A stretch of DNA of 64,000 nucleotides from Candidatus Marispirochaeta associata (GCA_001749745.1 JWTM01000186.1:62001-126000); one strand, 5' to 3'; positions 51,710 to 61,139 are shown, counted from the stretch's first letter. Notes: generated by a model from the sequence alone, not told the origin. Numbers and translations are program-made.

Positions 51710-52651
51710 TCACTGCTGTCGCTTCTTTGATATGTGATCCATACTTACCGCAGCCAGGAGGACCGCACCCTTCACAATCCATTGGGTATACTCATCGACG
51801 TTAATCAGGATCATACCGTTTGTAAGCACGCCCATTAGAATTACGCCGGTGATTACACCGCCGATCTTGCCCACGCCGCCGAAGATACTGACCCCGCCCA
51901 AGAGTACGGCGGTGATGATATCCATCTCGTATCCGGTTCCAGCCTTGGGCTGTCCGCTGTTAACCCGACTCAGGAGGACGACCCCGGCCAAGGCGGCGAG
52001 GAAGCCTTCCAGAATATAGATCTTATAGCGAGTTAGGTTGACATTCACACCGGATAAACGACACGCCTCTTCGTTCCCGCCGATTCCATAGACATAACGG
52101 CCGAAGCGGGTCTTGTTCAAGAGGATATAGCCGAACAGGAATACAATGGCCATGATAATGACCGGTACCGGAATACCCAAAACGTACCCTTGTCCCAGGA
52201 AGGCGAAGGATTCGGGGAAGCCGTAGACGGGCATCCCGTCGGTTAGTTTATAGGCCACACCGCGCAGGGCCGTCATGGTGGCCAAGGTTGTGATGAGCGG
52301 CGGAATACCCACCTCATTAATAAAGACCGCGTTCATAATACCGATCAACACTCCCAGGAGGAGGCTGATAAGCACCGCGAAAACCGGCGGTACACCCATT
52401 ACCATCAGCGAGGCAGTGGAGGTTACGGATACACCGATAATGGAACCCACCGAAAGGTCGATGCCACCGGTGAGAATCACGGTGGTCATCCCGACGGCGC
52501 ATATACCGACAACCGCAACCTGCCTGAGGATGTTCATCAGGTTCCTTCCGGTGAGGAAGGAATCAGAGAGCAGACTAAAAATGACAATAAGGACAAATAG
52601 GGCAATGACAATCGCATATTTCGAGAAGTTGATCTTCTTAAGGTTCAACAT
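51710..52651 (-). CDS. Sugar ABC transporter permease (RbsC-like)
   Basis: A 313-residue permease of the BPD_transp_2 family with about nine hydrophobic segments. VILTGGIDLSVGSIIGVS near residue 61 and VLLGGVSIFGGVGKIGG near residue 245 are the family landmarks. It starts 7 bp inside the end of the ATPase gene. With the ATPase (52645-54150) and two binding proteins it makes an Rbs-type importer. Length is normal for RbsC. The substrate is unknown. Confidence 0.93.
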   Translation of the reverse strand: MLNLKKINFSKYAIVIALFVLIVIFSLLSDSFLTGRNLMNILRQVAVVGICAVGMTTVILTGGIDLSVGSIIGVSVTSTASLMVMGVPPVFAVLISLLLGVLIGIMNAVFINEVGIPPLITTLATMTALRGVAYKLTDGMPVYGFPESFAFLGQGYVLGIPVPVIIMAIVFLFGYILLNKTRFGRYVYGIGGNEEACRLSGVNVNLTRYKIYILEGFLAALAGVVLLSRVNSGQPKAGTGYEMDIITAVLLGGVSIFGGVGKIGGVITGVILMGVLTNGMILINVDEYTQWIVKGAVLLAAVSMDHISKKRQQ

Positions 52652-54150
52652 CCGGCAGCCTCCTCATCCACGATGGATGCATAGTGTAAGATTGTTTCTT
52701 GGTCGAACTCTTCGCGGGGGAGTTCCTTGATGATTCTGCCCTCGCTCATAACAAGAATCCTGTCGGACATTCCGAGCAGTTCGGGCATCTCTGATGAAAT
52801 CATGACTATCGCCTTCCCCTCTTCGGCCAGAGAGAGCATCAGTTTATAGATCTCCTGCTTGGCCCCTACATCGATGCCCCGGGTAGGCTCGTCGAAGAAG
52901 ATAACCTTCGAACCGGTCAAGAGGGTTTTTGCCAAGACTACCTTCTGTTGATTTCCGCCGCTCAAGCTTAATAGCGGCGCCTCGAGGGTAGGGGTTTTAA
53001 TCCGCAGGGACTGTTTCATCTCTTCCGCCGCGGCGTTCTCTTTCTTGCGGTTAATAAAGAAACCGGCAAGAAAGTTTCTAATACTGGCAAAGCTGATATT
53101 CTCCCGGATAGTCAGGAGTCCCAGTATTCCGTGTTGTTTGCGGTCTTCCGGGATCAGGCCGATGCCGAGCCTAACGGCGCGAGCGGGGTTTTCTATGCTT
53201 ACCTCTTCACCCGAGAGTTCTATGGTGCCCTCGCTGATGGGGTCAGCGCCAAATATGGCACGGGCTAATTCGGTACGCCCGGCACCGACCAGGCCGGCCA
53301 GGCCGACTATTTCGCCTTCCCGAACCGTGAAGGAGACGTCGGCAAGTTTGTCGGTGGAGAGATTCGAAACAGCAAGGGTGGTTGAACCCACGGAACGGGC
53401 ATGCCAGGGAAACTCCTGTCCGAGGCTGCGGCCGACCATGAGCTTAATCAAGCCGTTGCGGTCGATCTCATTGGTAAGGCAGGTGTGGATAAATTCCCCG
53501 TCCCGCAGAACTGTAACCCTGTCCGATAATTCGAAGACCTCCTCCAGACGATGGGAGATATAGATGATCGCCACCCCCTGACTGCGCAGCTTCTTGACGA
53601 TCTCGAAGAGGTAGTGAAGCTCGTTGTTGGTCAGGGGTGCCGAGGGTTCGTCCATAATCAATACGCGGACGTTGTCGGAAAGACTCTTGGCAATCTCGAC
53701 AATCTGCTGGAATCCGACGGTCAAATCTTTGACAAGGGTTGTGGGATCGACGCAGATACCCAAATCCTCGAGGATTGCTTCCGTCTTTTTGTTCATACTC
53801 TCGTAATGGAGAAAGCCGTTTTTCAGGATCTCTTTGCCGAAGAAGACATTCTCGGTAATAGTCAAATAGGGGAAGAGATTAAACTCTTGATAGATGCAGG
53901 AGATCCCCGCATTCCTGGAAACAATCGGGTCTTGGTGCTCAATTTCCTCACCGTCGTATATTATCGTCCCCTTCGTGGGCTGAATCGCACCGGTGATGGT
54001 CTTGATCAGGGTCGACTTGCCCGCGCCGTTTTCTCCGACGATGGCGTGTACCTCACCCGGATAGACGTCGATGGAAAAATCGTCCAAGGCGATTACGCCC
54101 GGATACTCTTTTGTAATGTGCTTAAGGCGTAGTATGAATTCGGTGTCCAT
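52645..54150 (-). CDS. Sugar ABC transporter ATP-binding protein (RbsA-like, tandem domains)
   Basis: A 501-residue duplicated ABC ATPase. First domain: Walker A GENGAGKS, Walker B LIMDEPSAPL (Ser-Ala-Pro in place of Thr-Ser-Ala). Second domain: GLVGAGRTEL, signature LSGGNQQK, Walker B IFFDEPTRGIDVG. It energises the importer at the cytoplasmic face. The permease gene overlaps its 3' end by 7 bp. The binding-protein gene lies 64 bp upstream across a hairpin. Confidence 0.94.
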   Translation of the reverse strand: MDTEFILRLKHITKEYPGVIALDDFSIDVYPGEVHAIVGENGAGKSTLIKTITGAIQPTKGTIIYDGEEIEHQDPIVSRNAGISCIYQEFNLFPYLTITENVFFGKEILKNGFLHYESMNKKTEAILEDLGICVDPTTLVKDLTVGFQQIVEIAKSLSDNVRVLIMDEPSAPLTNNELHYLFEIVKKLRSQGVAIIYISHRLEEVFELSDRVTVLRDGEFIHTCLTNEIDRNGLIKLMVGRSLGQEFPWHARSVGSTTLAVSNLSTDKLADVSFTVREGEIVGLAGLVGAGRTELARAIFGADPISEGTIELSGEEVSIENPARAVRLGIGLIPEDRKQHGILGLLTIRENISFASIRNFLAGFFINRKKENAAAEEMKQSLRIKTPTLEAPLLSLSGGNQQKVVLAKTLLTGSKVIFFDEPTRGIDVGAKQEIYKLMLSLAEEGKAIVMISSEMPELLGMSDRILVMSEGRIIKELPREEFDQETILHYASIVDEEAAGC

Positions 54151-54168
54151 AGCTCCTCGATACGAAAG

Positions 54169-54193
54169 TGCCGAGCCGTTAGTCGGCTCGGCA
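54169..54193 (-). terminator. Intercistronic hairpin after binding-protein gene
   Basis: A perfect 9-bp stem (TGCCGAGCC at 54169-54177, GGCTCGGCA at 54185-54193) with a 7-nt loop and no T tract. It lies between the binding-protein stop and the ATPase start. It is likely an mRNA-stabilising or attenuating structure. Confidence 0.6.
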
Positions 54194-54214
54194 GTGGAAT
54201 GAAAGAATCCTGGT

Positions 54215-55147
54215 TTAGTACTCGCTTATATTCGCAGCGGTAACCGGAATCATCGGAATCTTGACCATTTCGTCCTTGGGACCGTTCTCGATAACATCCA
54301 AGGTGACGTCGATGATGAGTGCGCCGGTACCGTAGGGATCGATATCAACCGTACCTCGGTAGATGCTGTCGCCCTGCTTCATCTTGTTCAGGGCCTCGGG
54401 GGTCGCATCCAGCCCTACGATACAGAAATCATCCGTATCCTTGCCCATAGCCTTGACCGCTTCCATGGCCCCTAACGCGCCCGCATCGTTAATACCGGCA
54501 ATAACCTTTACATTCGGATTACCCTGAAGCACGGTCTCAGCCGCCTGCATGCCCCGTTCGGGAGTGTGGGCCGACTGCTCGGCAACTATATTTGCGTTGG
54601 GTGCTTTCTCGAGGATACCGGCTTTAATTCCCTCAGCCCGGTCGATCAGCGCTTCCATCTCCGGAAACCCGAGGATAGCGACCTCGGCGCTGCCGCCCAG
54701 CTCATTTGCAATCCATTCGCCCGCAATGAGTCCGCCGGCATAGCCGTACTCAAAGTCAATCAGGTTGATGTTGGCATCGTTGCCTTCGATTACCTGATTC
54801 GGATTGATAAAGGGGATCCCCGCTTCATGGGCGGCTTTAACCATATGCTTCATGGCATTCGGATCGATCGGGCTACAGATAATGGCGTCCATGCCCTGGG
54901 CGATAAAGTTCTCTACCGCCGAAACCTGGGAAGCCGAATCGGATTTTGCATCGTGAACAGTAACTTCAATACCGAGCTCCTCGGCCCGGTCCTTCACTCC
55001 GCTGGTCACGGTTACAAAATAGGGGTTGGCCAGGTCCATGGTGGTGTAGCCGAACTTGAGCGCCTTCTCGCCGTCGTCCTGCTGACCATTGGCGAACAGA
55101 CCCAAGGTACAGACTGCAATTAGAAGTACAACAATAATTCTCTTCAT
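54215..55147 (-). CDS. Periplasmic sugar-binding protein (RbsB-like)
   Basis: A 310-residue Peripla_BP_4 protein with signal peptide (IIVVLLIAVCTLGLFANG) and mature start near GQQDDGE. Family stretches include FGYTTMDLANPYFVTVTSG, AIICSPIDPNAMKHMV, GIPFINPNQVIEGNDANIN and YRGTVDIDPYGTGALIIDVT. ATG 55147 has AAGGAG about 10 nt upstream; 15 further residues in the frame lack signal-peptide character. It is first in the importer operon and divergent from the YesM/YesN pair, which may regulate it. Confidence 0.93.
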   Translation of the reverse strand: MKRIIVVLLIAVCTLGLFANGQQDDGEKALKFGYTTMDLANPYFVTVTSGVKDRAEELGIEVTVHDAKSDSASQVSAVENFIAQGMDAIICSPIDPNAMKHMVKAAHEAGIPFINPNQVIEGNDANINLIDFEYGYAGGLIAGEWIANELGGSAEVAILGFPEMEALIDRAEGIKAGILEKAPNANIVAEQSAHTPERGMQAAETVLQGNPNVKVIAGINDAGALGAMEAVKAMGKDTDDFCIVGLDATPEALNKMKQGDSIYRGTVDIDPYGTGALIIDVTLDVIENGPKDEMVKIPMIPVTAANISEY

Positions 55148-55317
55148 GGTAAAAACACTCCTTTTCTGGAAGTTTTGTAAGGTTGATTCCATCTTAGGAC
55201 CTGATTTCGGATCGGGATATTAAATATCTTGTGCTTTTCTTTTGAATTTATTTGATTTTATGGGATCCTCAGTTTTGCCTTCGTTTCCTGTAGAAAATCG
55301 TATATACTTGCCCGCAG
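55148..55317. promoter_or_regulatory. Divergent intergenic region of importer and YesM/YesN genes
   Basis: 170 bp of AT-rich DNA. For the kinase gene, TATACT (55303-55308) ends 9 nt before its ATG with no Shine-Dalgarno, suggesting a very short or absent leader. For the importer, TTCAAA and TTAATA lie 17 nt apart on the minus strand near 55217-55245, a weak promoter as expected for an activated operon. No clear repeat for the YesN-like regulator was found. Confidence 0.4.
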
Positions 55318-57072
55318 ATGGCCTTACGGGATCTTGCGCTGCAGAAGAAAATGCTTATCGCCTTTCTGGTGACTTCCCTTATTCCCATGATTGTCCTCAG
55401 CTCTCTGTTCTATACCGTCAGCCGATCCCTATTGTACCAGAATGCCAACGAGACCGCGGAGGTGATCATCGATCGTGTAGCGGCGGAACTCGATCTACTC
55501 TTGGGAGAGTCCCTGGAGCTGGCGGCCAGTCTGGCGGAAAACAGCATTATCCAGCGGGCGTTGGAGGTGAACTTCTCGCCTGAGGATGTCCAGTATCAGC
55601 TGAGCCGTGCCGCAGGAAGAGAACTGCTTCAGGTCGCCCGAGCCCGAGTGCCGGCCAGCACCATCTATATCCTCGGCGAGAACGGCGTCTTCCTCAGCAC
55701 GGCCGAGATTGATTTAGAGCTCAACGAGTACCGGAATAGCTACTGGTATCGGGAAATCCTGCAGAACGCCTTTCCTCCGGTGCTTTTTCCTCCTCATGAC
55801 GGTTCCTATATGAATCCGGAGGCCGGAGAATCGCTAATCAGTCTGGGATTTCCTATCCGCGATTCTATATCGAATGCTCGTAGCGGGGTGGTTCTGCTGG
55901 ATCTGGAAGAACGGGCGGTAAAAGATATTCTTACCGAACGGCTGGGCTCTACGGGCTATCTCTTTGTTCAGTACGGACGAAGCGGCTTTACCAGTAGCCA
56001 TGACCAGGCGCCGGACAGCGATTACCTGGTGCGCTTGGCAAATAATAGTGAGATCAGTAAGGAGCTCCTGGCCCAGAAGAGGGAGCTCGTGATACTCCGC
56101 AATCTCGAGATCGGCGGCTTCAAGCTGGCGGCGGTCATCGATCTCGATATTCTCTATCAGGATTCCCAGTTTGTGGGGATGATTATTCTTATTACCTTGA
56201 TGGTGACCTTGGGGCTTGTTCTATTCTCCGCCTTCTGGCTTTCGAGTAGTATCTCCGGACCTATTCTCCATCTACAGGAGTTGATGTCCCAAGCGGAGGC
56301 CGGCGACCTAATGGTACGCATGCGCATTCCCACCGGAGATACCGAGATCGCTCAACTCGCCCGCGGATTCAACCGAATGATCGAACGCATCGGTACCCTC
56401 TTGGAAAACATCCGGGAGGATCAAGTACAGTTGCGTAAGGCCGAGCTGGAGACGCTTCAGGCGCAGATAAATCCCCACTTTCTTTATAACACCCTGGATT
56501 CTATTAATTGGCTCTCCCGGGACGGGCGCGGTGATGAGATTCCCGAACTAGTCTCCTCTCTCACGACCCTTTTTCGCAAAGGTATCAGCAGGGGGCGGGA
56601 GCTGATTACGGTACAGGATGAGATCGCCCATGTTGAGAGTTATCTCCGCATTCAGTCTATTCGCTACCGAGAACTTATTCGCTATAGCGTCGATGCGGCA
56701 CCCGAGGCACAGATGCTCTATGTGCCGAAGATCATCCTACAACCCCTGGTAGAGAACGCGATCTATCACGGACTCAGGAAAAAGGGAGATCCCGGAACGA
56801 TAAGCATTCGCTGTCGATGCAGCCGCCGCTATCTTTTATTTGAGGTTGAAGATACAGGTCTCGGGATGGACGAGGCGCGTATTCGCGGGCTGGAACAGCG
56901 ATTAGCCGGAGATGTGAATGCTCCAGTGGAGAGTTTCGGTCTTCTCAATGTGGCGGAACGAATCAGAATTTTGTGCGGCGATGAGTACGGGTTGAAAATC
57001 CGGTCTCGGCTGCATGAGGGTACGCGAGTGCTGCTTACTCTTCCATTGGATCTAAACGAGGAGGCGCAATGA
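55318..57072 (+). CDS. Sensor histidine kinase, YesM family
   Basis: A 584-residue membrane kinase. One hydrophobic segment is near residues 13-35 and a second near 285-310 (MIILITLMVTLGLVLFSAFWL), enclosing a periplasmic Cache-type sensor domain. HAMP follows (310-365), then the His_kinase domain with AQINPHFLYNTLDSINWL (phospho-acceptor His in NPHF near residue 388) and HATPase (LVENAIYHGLRKKG, EDTGLGMD, GLLNVAERIR). It overlaps the response-regulator start by 4 bp. YesM-type kinases sense extracellular saccharides; the adjacent importer suggests the same ligand here, perhaps through the membrane-anchored binding protein. Confidence 0.93.
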   Translation: MALRDLALQKKMLIAFLVTSLIPMIVLSSLFYTVSRSLLYQNANETAEVIIDRVAAELDLLLGESLELAASLAENSIIQRALEVNFSPEDVQYQLSRAAGRELLQVARARVPASTIYILGENGVFLSTAEIDLELNEYRNSYWYREILQNAFPPVLFPPHDGSYMNPEAGESLISLGFPIRDSISNARSGVVLLDLEERAVKDILTERLGSTGYLFVQYGRSGFTSSHDQAPDSDYLVRLANNSEISKELLAQKRELVILRNLEIGGFKLAAVIDLDILYQDSQFVGMIILITLMVTLGLVLFSAFWLSSSISGPILHLQELMSQAEAGDLMVRMRIPTGDTEIAQLARGFNRMIERIGTLLENIREDQVQLRKAELETLQAQINPHFLYNTLDSINWLSRDGRGDEIPELVSSLTTLFRKGISRGRELITVQDEIAHVESYLRIQSIRYRELIRYSVDAAPEAQMLYVPKIILQPLVENAIYHGLRKKGDPGTISIRCRCSRRYLLFEVEDTGLGMDEARIRGLEQRLAGDVNAPVESFGLLNVAERIRILCGDEYGLKIRSRLHEGTRVLLTLPLDLNEEAQ

Positions 57073-58655
57073 TACGCATAATGGTAGTTGACGACGAAGC
57101 GGCAATTCGTGAAGGGATTCAGCGACATACAGATTGGGAGGCGCTCGGTTTCTCTGTGCCTCTGTTGGCTGCCAATGGTACCGAGGCGGAGGAACGCTTT
57201 CGGGAGTATCTGCCGGAGGTTGTTGTCTCCGACATCCGCATGCCCGATATCGACGGGCTTGAATTGATTCGTCGTCTGAAAGAAATAAAACAGACCACGG
57301 TATTTATTGTTATCAGCGGGCACGATGAGTTCGCTTACGCCCAAAAGGCGATTAGTCTGGGTGCCTTCGATTATATTCTGAAGCCAATCGATACCGTCTA
57401 TTTAGAAGAGAAACTTGTGCATGCTGCTGCGAAAGCCAGGGAGCATGAACTTCGCGCGACCGACAGGGAGATAAGCACCAAAGCCCAGGTCCGTGCTATC
57501 CTGACTGAAGCAACATTGTATACCCACGATATTCAATCCCTTTATAGCCGTCTGAACGCCCTCGCCCCCCACTTGATGAATTGGTACTATCAAATAGCAA
57601 TCATCGATATCGATCACTACTACCGATTAATCGGCGGGCAGGAGAATCCTGCAGGAAATCCCCGCGCCCTGTTGCGGGGCGCGATAGACCACGGGATAAT
57701 TGGAGATCTGGCAATCTATCGAGTCAGCGAATCGGATCACGGCTCAGTTCTCTGCTGTTGCGGATCTACCCGGGATGAACTTGGCAAACAGCTCTCCGTT
57801 TATCTCGACTCTATCCGTAGCCGACTGCGGGATGAATCTTTTACCGTTACCATTGGGCTTGGTGGCGTAGCGGTCAAGCTGGATAGTCTTAACCAGAGTT
57901 TCAACGATGCGAAGCAAGCCCTGGAGTCTCGCTATATTCTCGGACATGGTCGCATTATCCGCATCGAGGATGTGGAGCAGCTGCCATCAGCCTGCGACGA
58001 AGATTCTCCAGAGGAGCTGGTCTGTTCATTGATAGAGTTGTTGGGGAATCAAGCTGAGGCCGAACGGGCTACCCTTCTTTCTCGACTGGAGATTTCTCTC
58101 TCCAGTTCAGCTGATCCGCGGATTGCGCTCCACCATGTGATGTCGCTACTCTATCGGGAGATTAACCATAGCCTAACGAAGCTGGAGATCCCTTTATCTC
58201 AAATTTTGGATGATCCCAATGCAGAGTACCGGGAGATTCTCTCTAGCGGCACGGTGACGGAAGCCGTAGAAATGATCGGCAGTATCATTGCCAGGGTATC
58301 GAGTTTCCTCAGACTGCGGGAAAACTTTCGTTCCGAACAGTTGATCGATCGCAGCATGCGTTTTATTGATCAGAATCTTTCAGATCCAACCCTCGATTTA
58401 GAACGGACGGCCGAGGTGGCGTGCATGAGCCCATCATACTTCTCGGTTTTCTTTAAGAAACATGCCGGTGAAACCTTCTCCCGTTATTTGAGTAAGCAGA
58501 GAATTGAGAAGGCTAAAGACCTGCTCCTCTCAAGCGATGCCAAGCTGTATGAGATAGGAGAACGGGTCGGTTTCGAAAGCTCCTCTTACTTCTCCGTGGT
58601 ATTTAAGAAGAGCGAGGGAATGAGTCCTTCGGAATATCGAAAGATCTACGGCTAG
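57069..58655 (+). CDS. AraC-type response regulator, YesN family
   Basis: A 528-residue regulator. The receiver (1-120) has VVDDEAAIREG, phospho-acceptor Asp in VVSDIRMPDIDG, SGHDEF and YILKPID. The middle 280 residues are a typical unassigned YesN linker. The C-terminal AraC domain has LERTAEVACMSPSYFSVFFKK and LYEIGERVGFESSSYFSVVFKK. Cognate partner of the YesM-like kinase upstream (ATGA overlap). It probably activates the divergent importer operon. Its stop directly abuts the stop of the convergent lipoprotein gene (58655/58656). Confidence 0.94.
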   Translation: MIRIMVVDDEAAIREGIQRHTDWEALGFSVPLLAANGTEAEERFREYLPEVVVSDIRMPDIDGLELIRRLKEIKQTTVFIVISGHDEFAYAQKAISLGAFDYILKPIDTVYLEEKLVHAAAKAREHELRATDREISTKAQVRAILTEATLYTHDIQSLYSRLNALAPHLMNWYYQIAIIDIDHYYRLIGGQENPAGNPRALLRGAIDHGIIGDLAIYRVSESDHGSVLCCCGSTRDELGKQLSVYLDSIRSRLRDESFTVTIGLGGVAVKLDSLNQSFNDAKQALESRYILGHGRIIRIEDVEQLPSACDEDSPEELVCSLIELLGNQAEAERATLLSRLEISLSSSADPRIALHHVMSLLYREINHSLTKLEIPLSQILDDPNAEYREILSSGTVTEAVEMIGSIIARVSSFLRLRENFRSEQLIDRSMRFIDQNLSDPTLDLERTAEVACMSPSYFSVFFKKHAGETFSRYLSKQRIEKAKDLLLSSDAKLYEIGERVGFESSSYFSVVFKKSEGMSPSEYRKIYG

Positions 58656-59714
58656 CTACATCTCCAGCGGCGGAAGATCAACTACATCGAAGTCGGAACC
58701 GGCATCTCGGACCCGGAACTTAGCATAGATCTGCTGCGGGTCGGCGGGATTGGATGCGATGTTCTCCCACGGAAAGCGGGCCTCCAGATATCCGTCGCCG
58801 CTACGGGTACGACAGCCCTGCTCCTGTTGGCGCCAGATGGCGCCGCCGGTGGAGGTCCGGTTCCCGATGTTTACCGCCGGACCGATGTTGTTTTTCAGGC
58901 ACCAGAGCTCATAGTGATCCGCTCCCAGGGTGAAGGTGATATCATAGGTGAAATCCGAACTGGTCGCCCTCGGGCGCCCCTCCCGAAAATCGACCCGTAC
59001 ATAGAGGTAGGTATCGTCTGAAGCGAGATAGACCTTGCTGATATCCCGGTTTCCCGCCGACTCGTCGTTCAAATTATCCACCGCGATAGGGGGGATGATC
59101 CAGTCGGAGATATCCCCGTCGATATCTATCGTACCGGGAGCAACCTGAACGATACCGTCGGCTCTACCCTCGAAGTATGTATCCCCGGTGCGCTCTAGCG
59201 AGGTCGCCACACCCTCCACGGCTCTTACGACGCGTTGCTGAATCTCCTCCCTATCGGTTTCACGCAACACGTAGCTCAATAGAATCCCCTCGGAGACATC
59301 CAAGACGCAATCGAGCGGCGCCTGGGTAAGTATCCAGGTACGTCCTCTCCCATCGAGATAGTGGTCGGCAAACTTTGCCCCCGACACCTCCGTCCGGGTG
59401 AGCTGTTCGTTGACCGTATTGACGATGCGCTTTACATCACGCCTCGACGCAAGTTGCTGATCCTCTACCGTTGCAGAGATACGGGAGACGAATTGCTGGC
59501 CCACATTCACGATCGCCTTCTGCTTGGCTTTCTCGGGATCCGGATCAACCCCTATCCCATAAATGAATCCGGCATCTACGGGCGGGGTGCTTATCCATAC
59601 CGGTACTTCCGCAGTAGGCGAATCGGGCGCTTGTGTAGAGCTGCAGCCAGCGACAAGGAAAAGCGTGTTTACGAGGCAGAGAAGTAGACTATATCGGATG
59701 AACCATCTGTACAT
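58656..59714 (-). CDS. LPP20-like lipoprotein with C-terminal CBM9/DOMON-like domain
   Basis: A 352-residue lipoprotein: leader YSLLLCLVNTLFLVAGC with lipobox LVAGC. Residues about 35-175 are an LPP20-like domain (WISTPPVDAGFIYGIGVDP, KAKQKAIVNVGQQFVSRISA, AKFADHYLDGRGRTWILTQA). Residues about 195-350 start with DIDGDISDWIIPP and form a beta-sandwich like carbohydrate-binding CBM9 or DOMON domains. ATG 59714 is chosen because a consensus promoter ends 7 nt before it; a longer frame from 59750 would start upstream of the transcript. The protein is a paralogue of the N-terminus at 62137-63804. Function is unknown; envelope ligand binding is inferred. Confidence 0.78.
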   Translation of the reverse strand: MYRWFIRYSLLLCLVNTLFLVAGCSSTQAPDSPTAEVPVWISTPPVDAGFIYGIGVDPDPEKAKQKAIVNVGQQFVSRISATVEDQQLASRRDVKRIVNTVNEQLTRTEVSGAKFADHYLDGRGRTWILTQAPLDCVLDVSEGILLSYVLRETDREEIQQRVVRAVEGVATSLERTGDTYFEGRADGIVQVAPGTIDIDGDISDWIIPPIAVDNLNDESAGNRDISKVYLASDDTYLYVRVDFREGRPRATSSDFTYDITFTLGADHYELWCLKNNIGPAVNIGNRTSTGGAIWRQQEQGCRTRSGDGYLEARFPWENIASNPADPQQIYAKFRVRDAGSDFDVVDLPPLEM

Positions 59715-59721
59715 GGATAAC

Positions 59722-59750
59722 ACTATAGTGTCATATTCGCCTGCGGTCAA
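59722..59750 (-). promoter_or_regulatory. Promoter of lipoprotein gene, leaderless type
   Basis: On the minus strand TTGACC (59745-59750), a 17-nt spacer and TATAGT (59722-59727). The ATG at 59714 follows 7 nt later and no Shine-Dalgarno is present. Confidence 0.75.
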
Positions 59751-59768
59751 AGGCGGGCGCTGCGTAGT

Positions 59769-61103
59769 TTAGGCCTCCGTCTCCTCAATCCCGATCTCCA
59801 CAGTAAAGCTGTTTCCCCCATTGCTCCGCTCTATCCGGAGCTGTCCATCGTACTGGCGAGCATAGCCCTCTACTAGCTGCAAACCGAAGCCGTACTCTTT
59901 AGGGGTGAGGTCGATAGCCTGCCGGCCGTTATCCCTCACGCTAAGCTCCAACCGATTCTGATCAAGGCTGCGGATCGAGACCTGAACTGTAAGCAGCCCT
60001 CTCTCCGGTTTAGCGTACTTGACGGCATTGGTAAGCAGCTCGTTGGTAATAATCCCTATCTGGAGAGCTTGGTCCGTAGCCAGGGGCACCTTATCGGTCG
60101 AAAGGCTGATAGCGGGGGTGTTTTGGAGCGGCAAGCTGCTTCTATACTCGTCGATTATCGAACCGATAAGATCGGCGATGATGATAGTGTCGAAGTGGTC
60201 CTCCACATAGAGGTGCTGATAGATGGACTGCATCACCTGGATTTTATGCTGAATCTCGATAAGCTCCGCTTTGATAGCTGTCTCATCATGGGCGTGCAGG
60301 TAGAGATTGAGCATTGCAATCAGACTCTGCATATGGTTCTTGACCCGGTGGTGAACCTCTTTCAGGAGGAGTTCCTTTTGCTGTACCAGACTGCGGATGC
60401 TCGCCTCATGGTCGGCCAGCTCCGAGATGTCTGTATAAGAGGCTACCACGCCGTGAAACTCGCCGTCGATCTGGATCGGGGCGCCCGAGATTAAGAGCTG
60501 CTTGGCCTCTCCCTCTTTGGTGTACCGGACATCCCGCATCTTCTCTATTGTCTTCTGATCGGTCACCCGCTTGCTGATAGCCCGAGCCCGGGAAAGAATG
60601 TGCGGATCGTCGTTGCAGATCAGGGAGTCGATATTGAGCCCCCGCGCCTCTGCCTCGCTGTAGCCGAAGAGCTCCTCGGCGCTCCGGTTCCATTCGCGAA
60701 CAATATGATCCGGATCGAGGGTTATCATCGCCCCGGGAGAGAGGGCCAGGGCATTGCGGTAGTAGCTTTCCCGGATCTTCAGTTCGTGCTGCAGGGAGCG
60801 CATGGTGCTCGTCACCACGGCGGCGATGATCCAGACCAGGGATACGAAAATGATCTCAACGGAGAAATCGAAATCGAGTAGAATGAGATTGAATGCTGCC
60901 GTATAGCCGACTAAGAGTACGGATGTCAGCAGGATCGCTCTGGGACGAAGAGAGAGCGCGCAGTAGATAGTCGCTAAAAGGAGCAGAGAAAACCAGCTGC
61001 TGTTGTTGAGGACAGTGGCTAATACAGATGAGATCACCAGTACGCATATGATCAACATCAGGAGAAATCGGGGACTGTTCATTAACTTCTTTAATGTCGC
61101 CAT
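59769..61103 (-). CDS. Membrane PAS-HisKA_2 sensor histidine kinase
   Basis: A 444-residue kinase. The first 100 residues hold four to five hydrophobic segments (FLLMLIICVLVISSVLATVL, LLLATIYCALSL, VSLVWIIAAVVT). A PAS domain (about 125-225) has SPGAMITLDPDHIVREWNRSAEELFGYSE and ASYTDISELADHE. The HisKA_2 segment LLKEVHHRVKNHMQSLIAML carries the phospho-acceptor His, and the ATPase has IITNELLTNAVKYAKPE and GFGLQLVEGYARQYDG. Unlike the protein at 9190-11304 it has all catalytic residues. A promoter ends 7 nt before the ATG (leaderless type). No response regulator gene is adjacent. Confidence 0.93.
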   Translation of the reverse strand: MATLKKLMNSPRFLLMLIICVLVISSVLATVLNNSSWFSLLLLATIYCALSLRPRAILLTSVLLVGYTAAFNLILLDFDFSVEIIFVSLVWIIAAVVTSTMRSLQHELKIRESYYRNALALSPGAMITLDPDHIVREWNRSAEELFGYSEAEARGLNIDSLICNDDPHILSRARAISKRVTDQKTIEKMRDVRYTKEGEAKQLLISGAPIQIDGEFHGVVASYTDISELADHEASIRSLVQQKELLLKEVHHRVKNHMQSLIAMLNLYLHAHDETAIKAELIEIQHKIQVMQSIYQHLYVEDHFDTIIIADLIGSIIDEYRSSLPLQNTPAISLSTDKVPLATDQALQIGIITNELLTNAVKYAKPERGLLTVQVSIRSLDQNRLELSVRDNGRQAIDLTPKEYGFGLQLVEGYARQYDGQLRIERSNGGNSFTVEIGIEETEA

Positions 61104-61110
61104 CTATAGC

Positions 61111-61139
61111 AAAATAGCATAAAAAGTCCAATATGTAAA
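61111..61139 (-). promoter_or_regulatory. Promoter of HisKA_2 kinase gene, leaderless type
   Basis: On the minus strand TTTACA (61134-61139), a 17-nt spacer and TATTTT (61111-61116), 7 nt before the ATG at 61103. No Shine-Dalgarno is seen. Confidence 0.65.
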
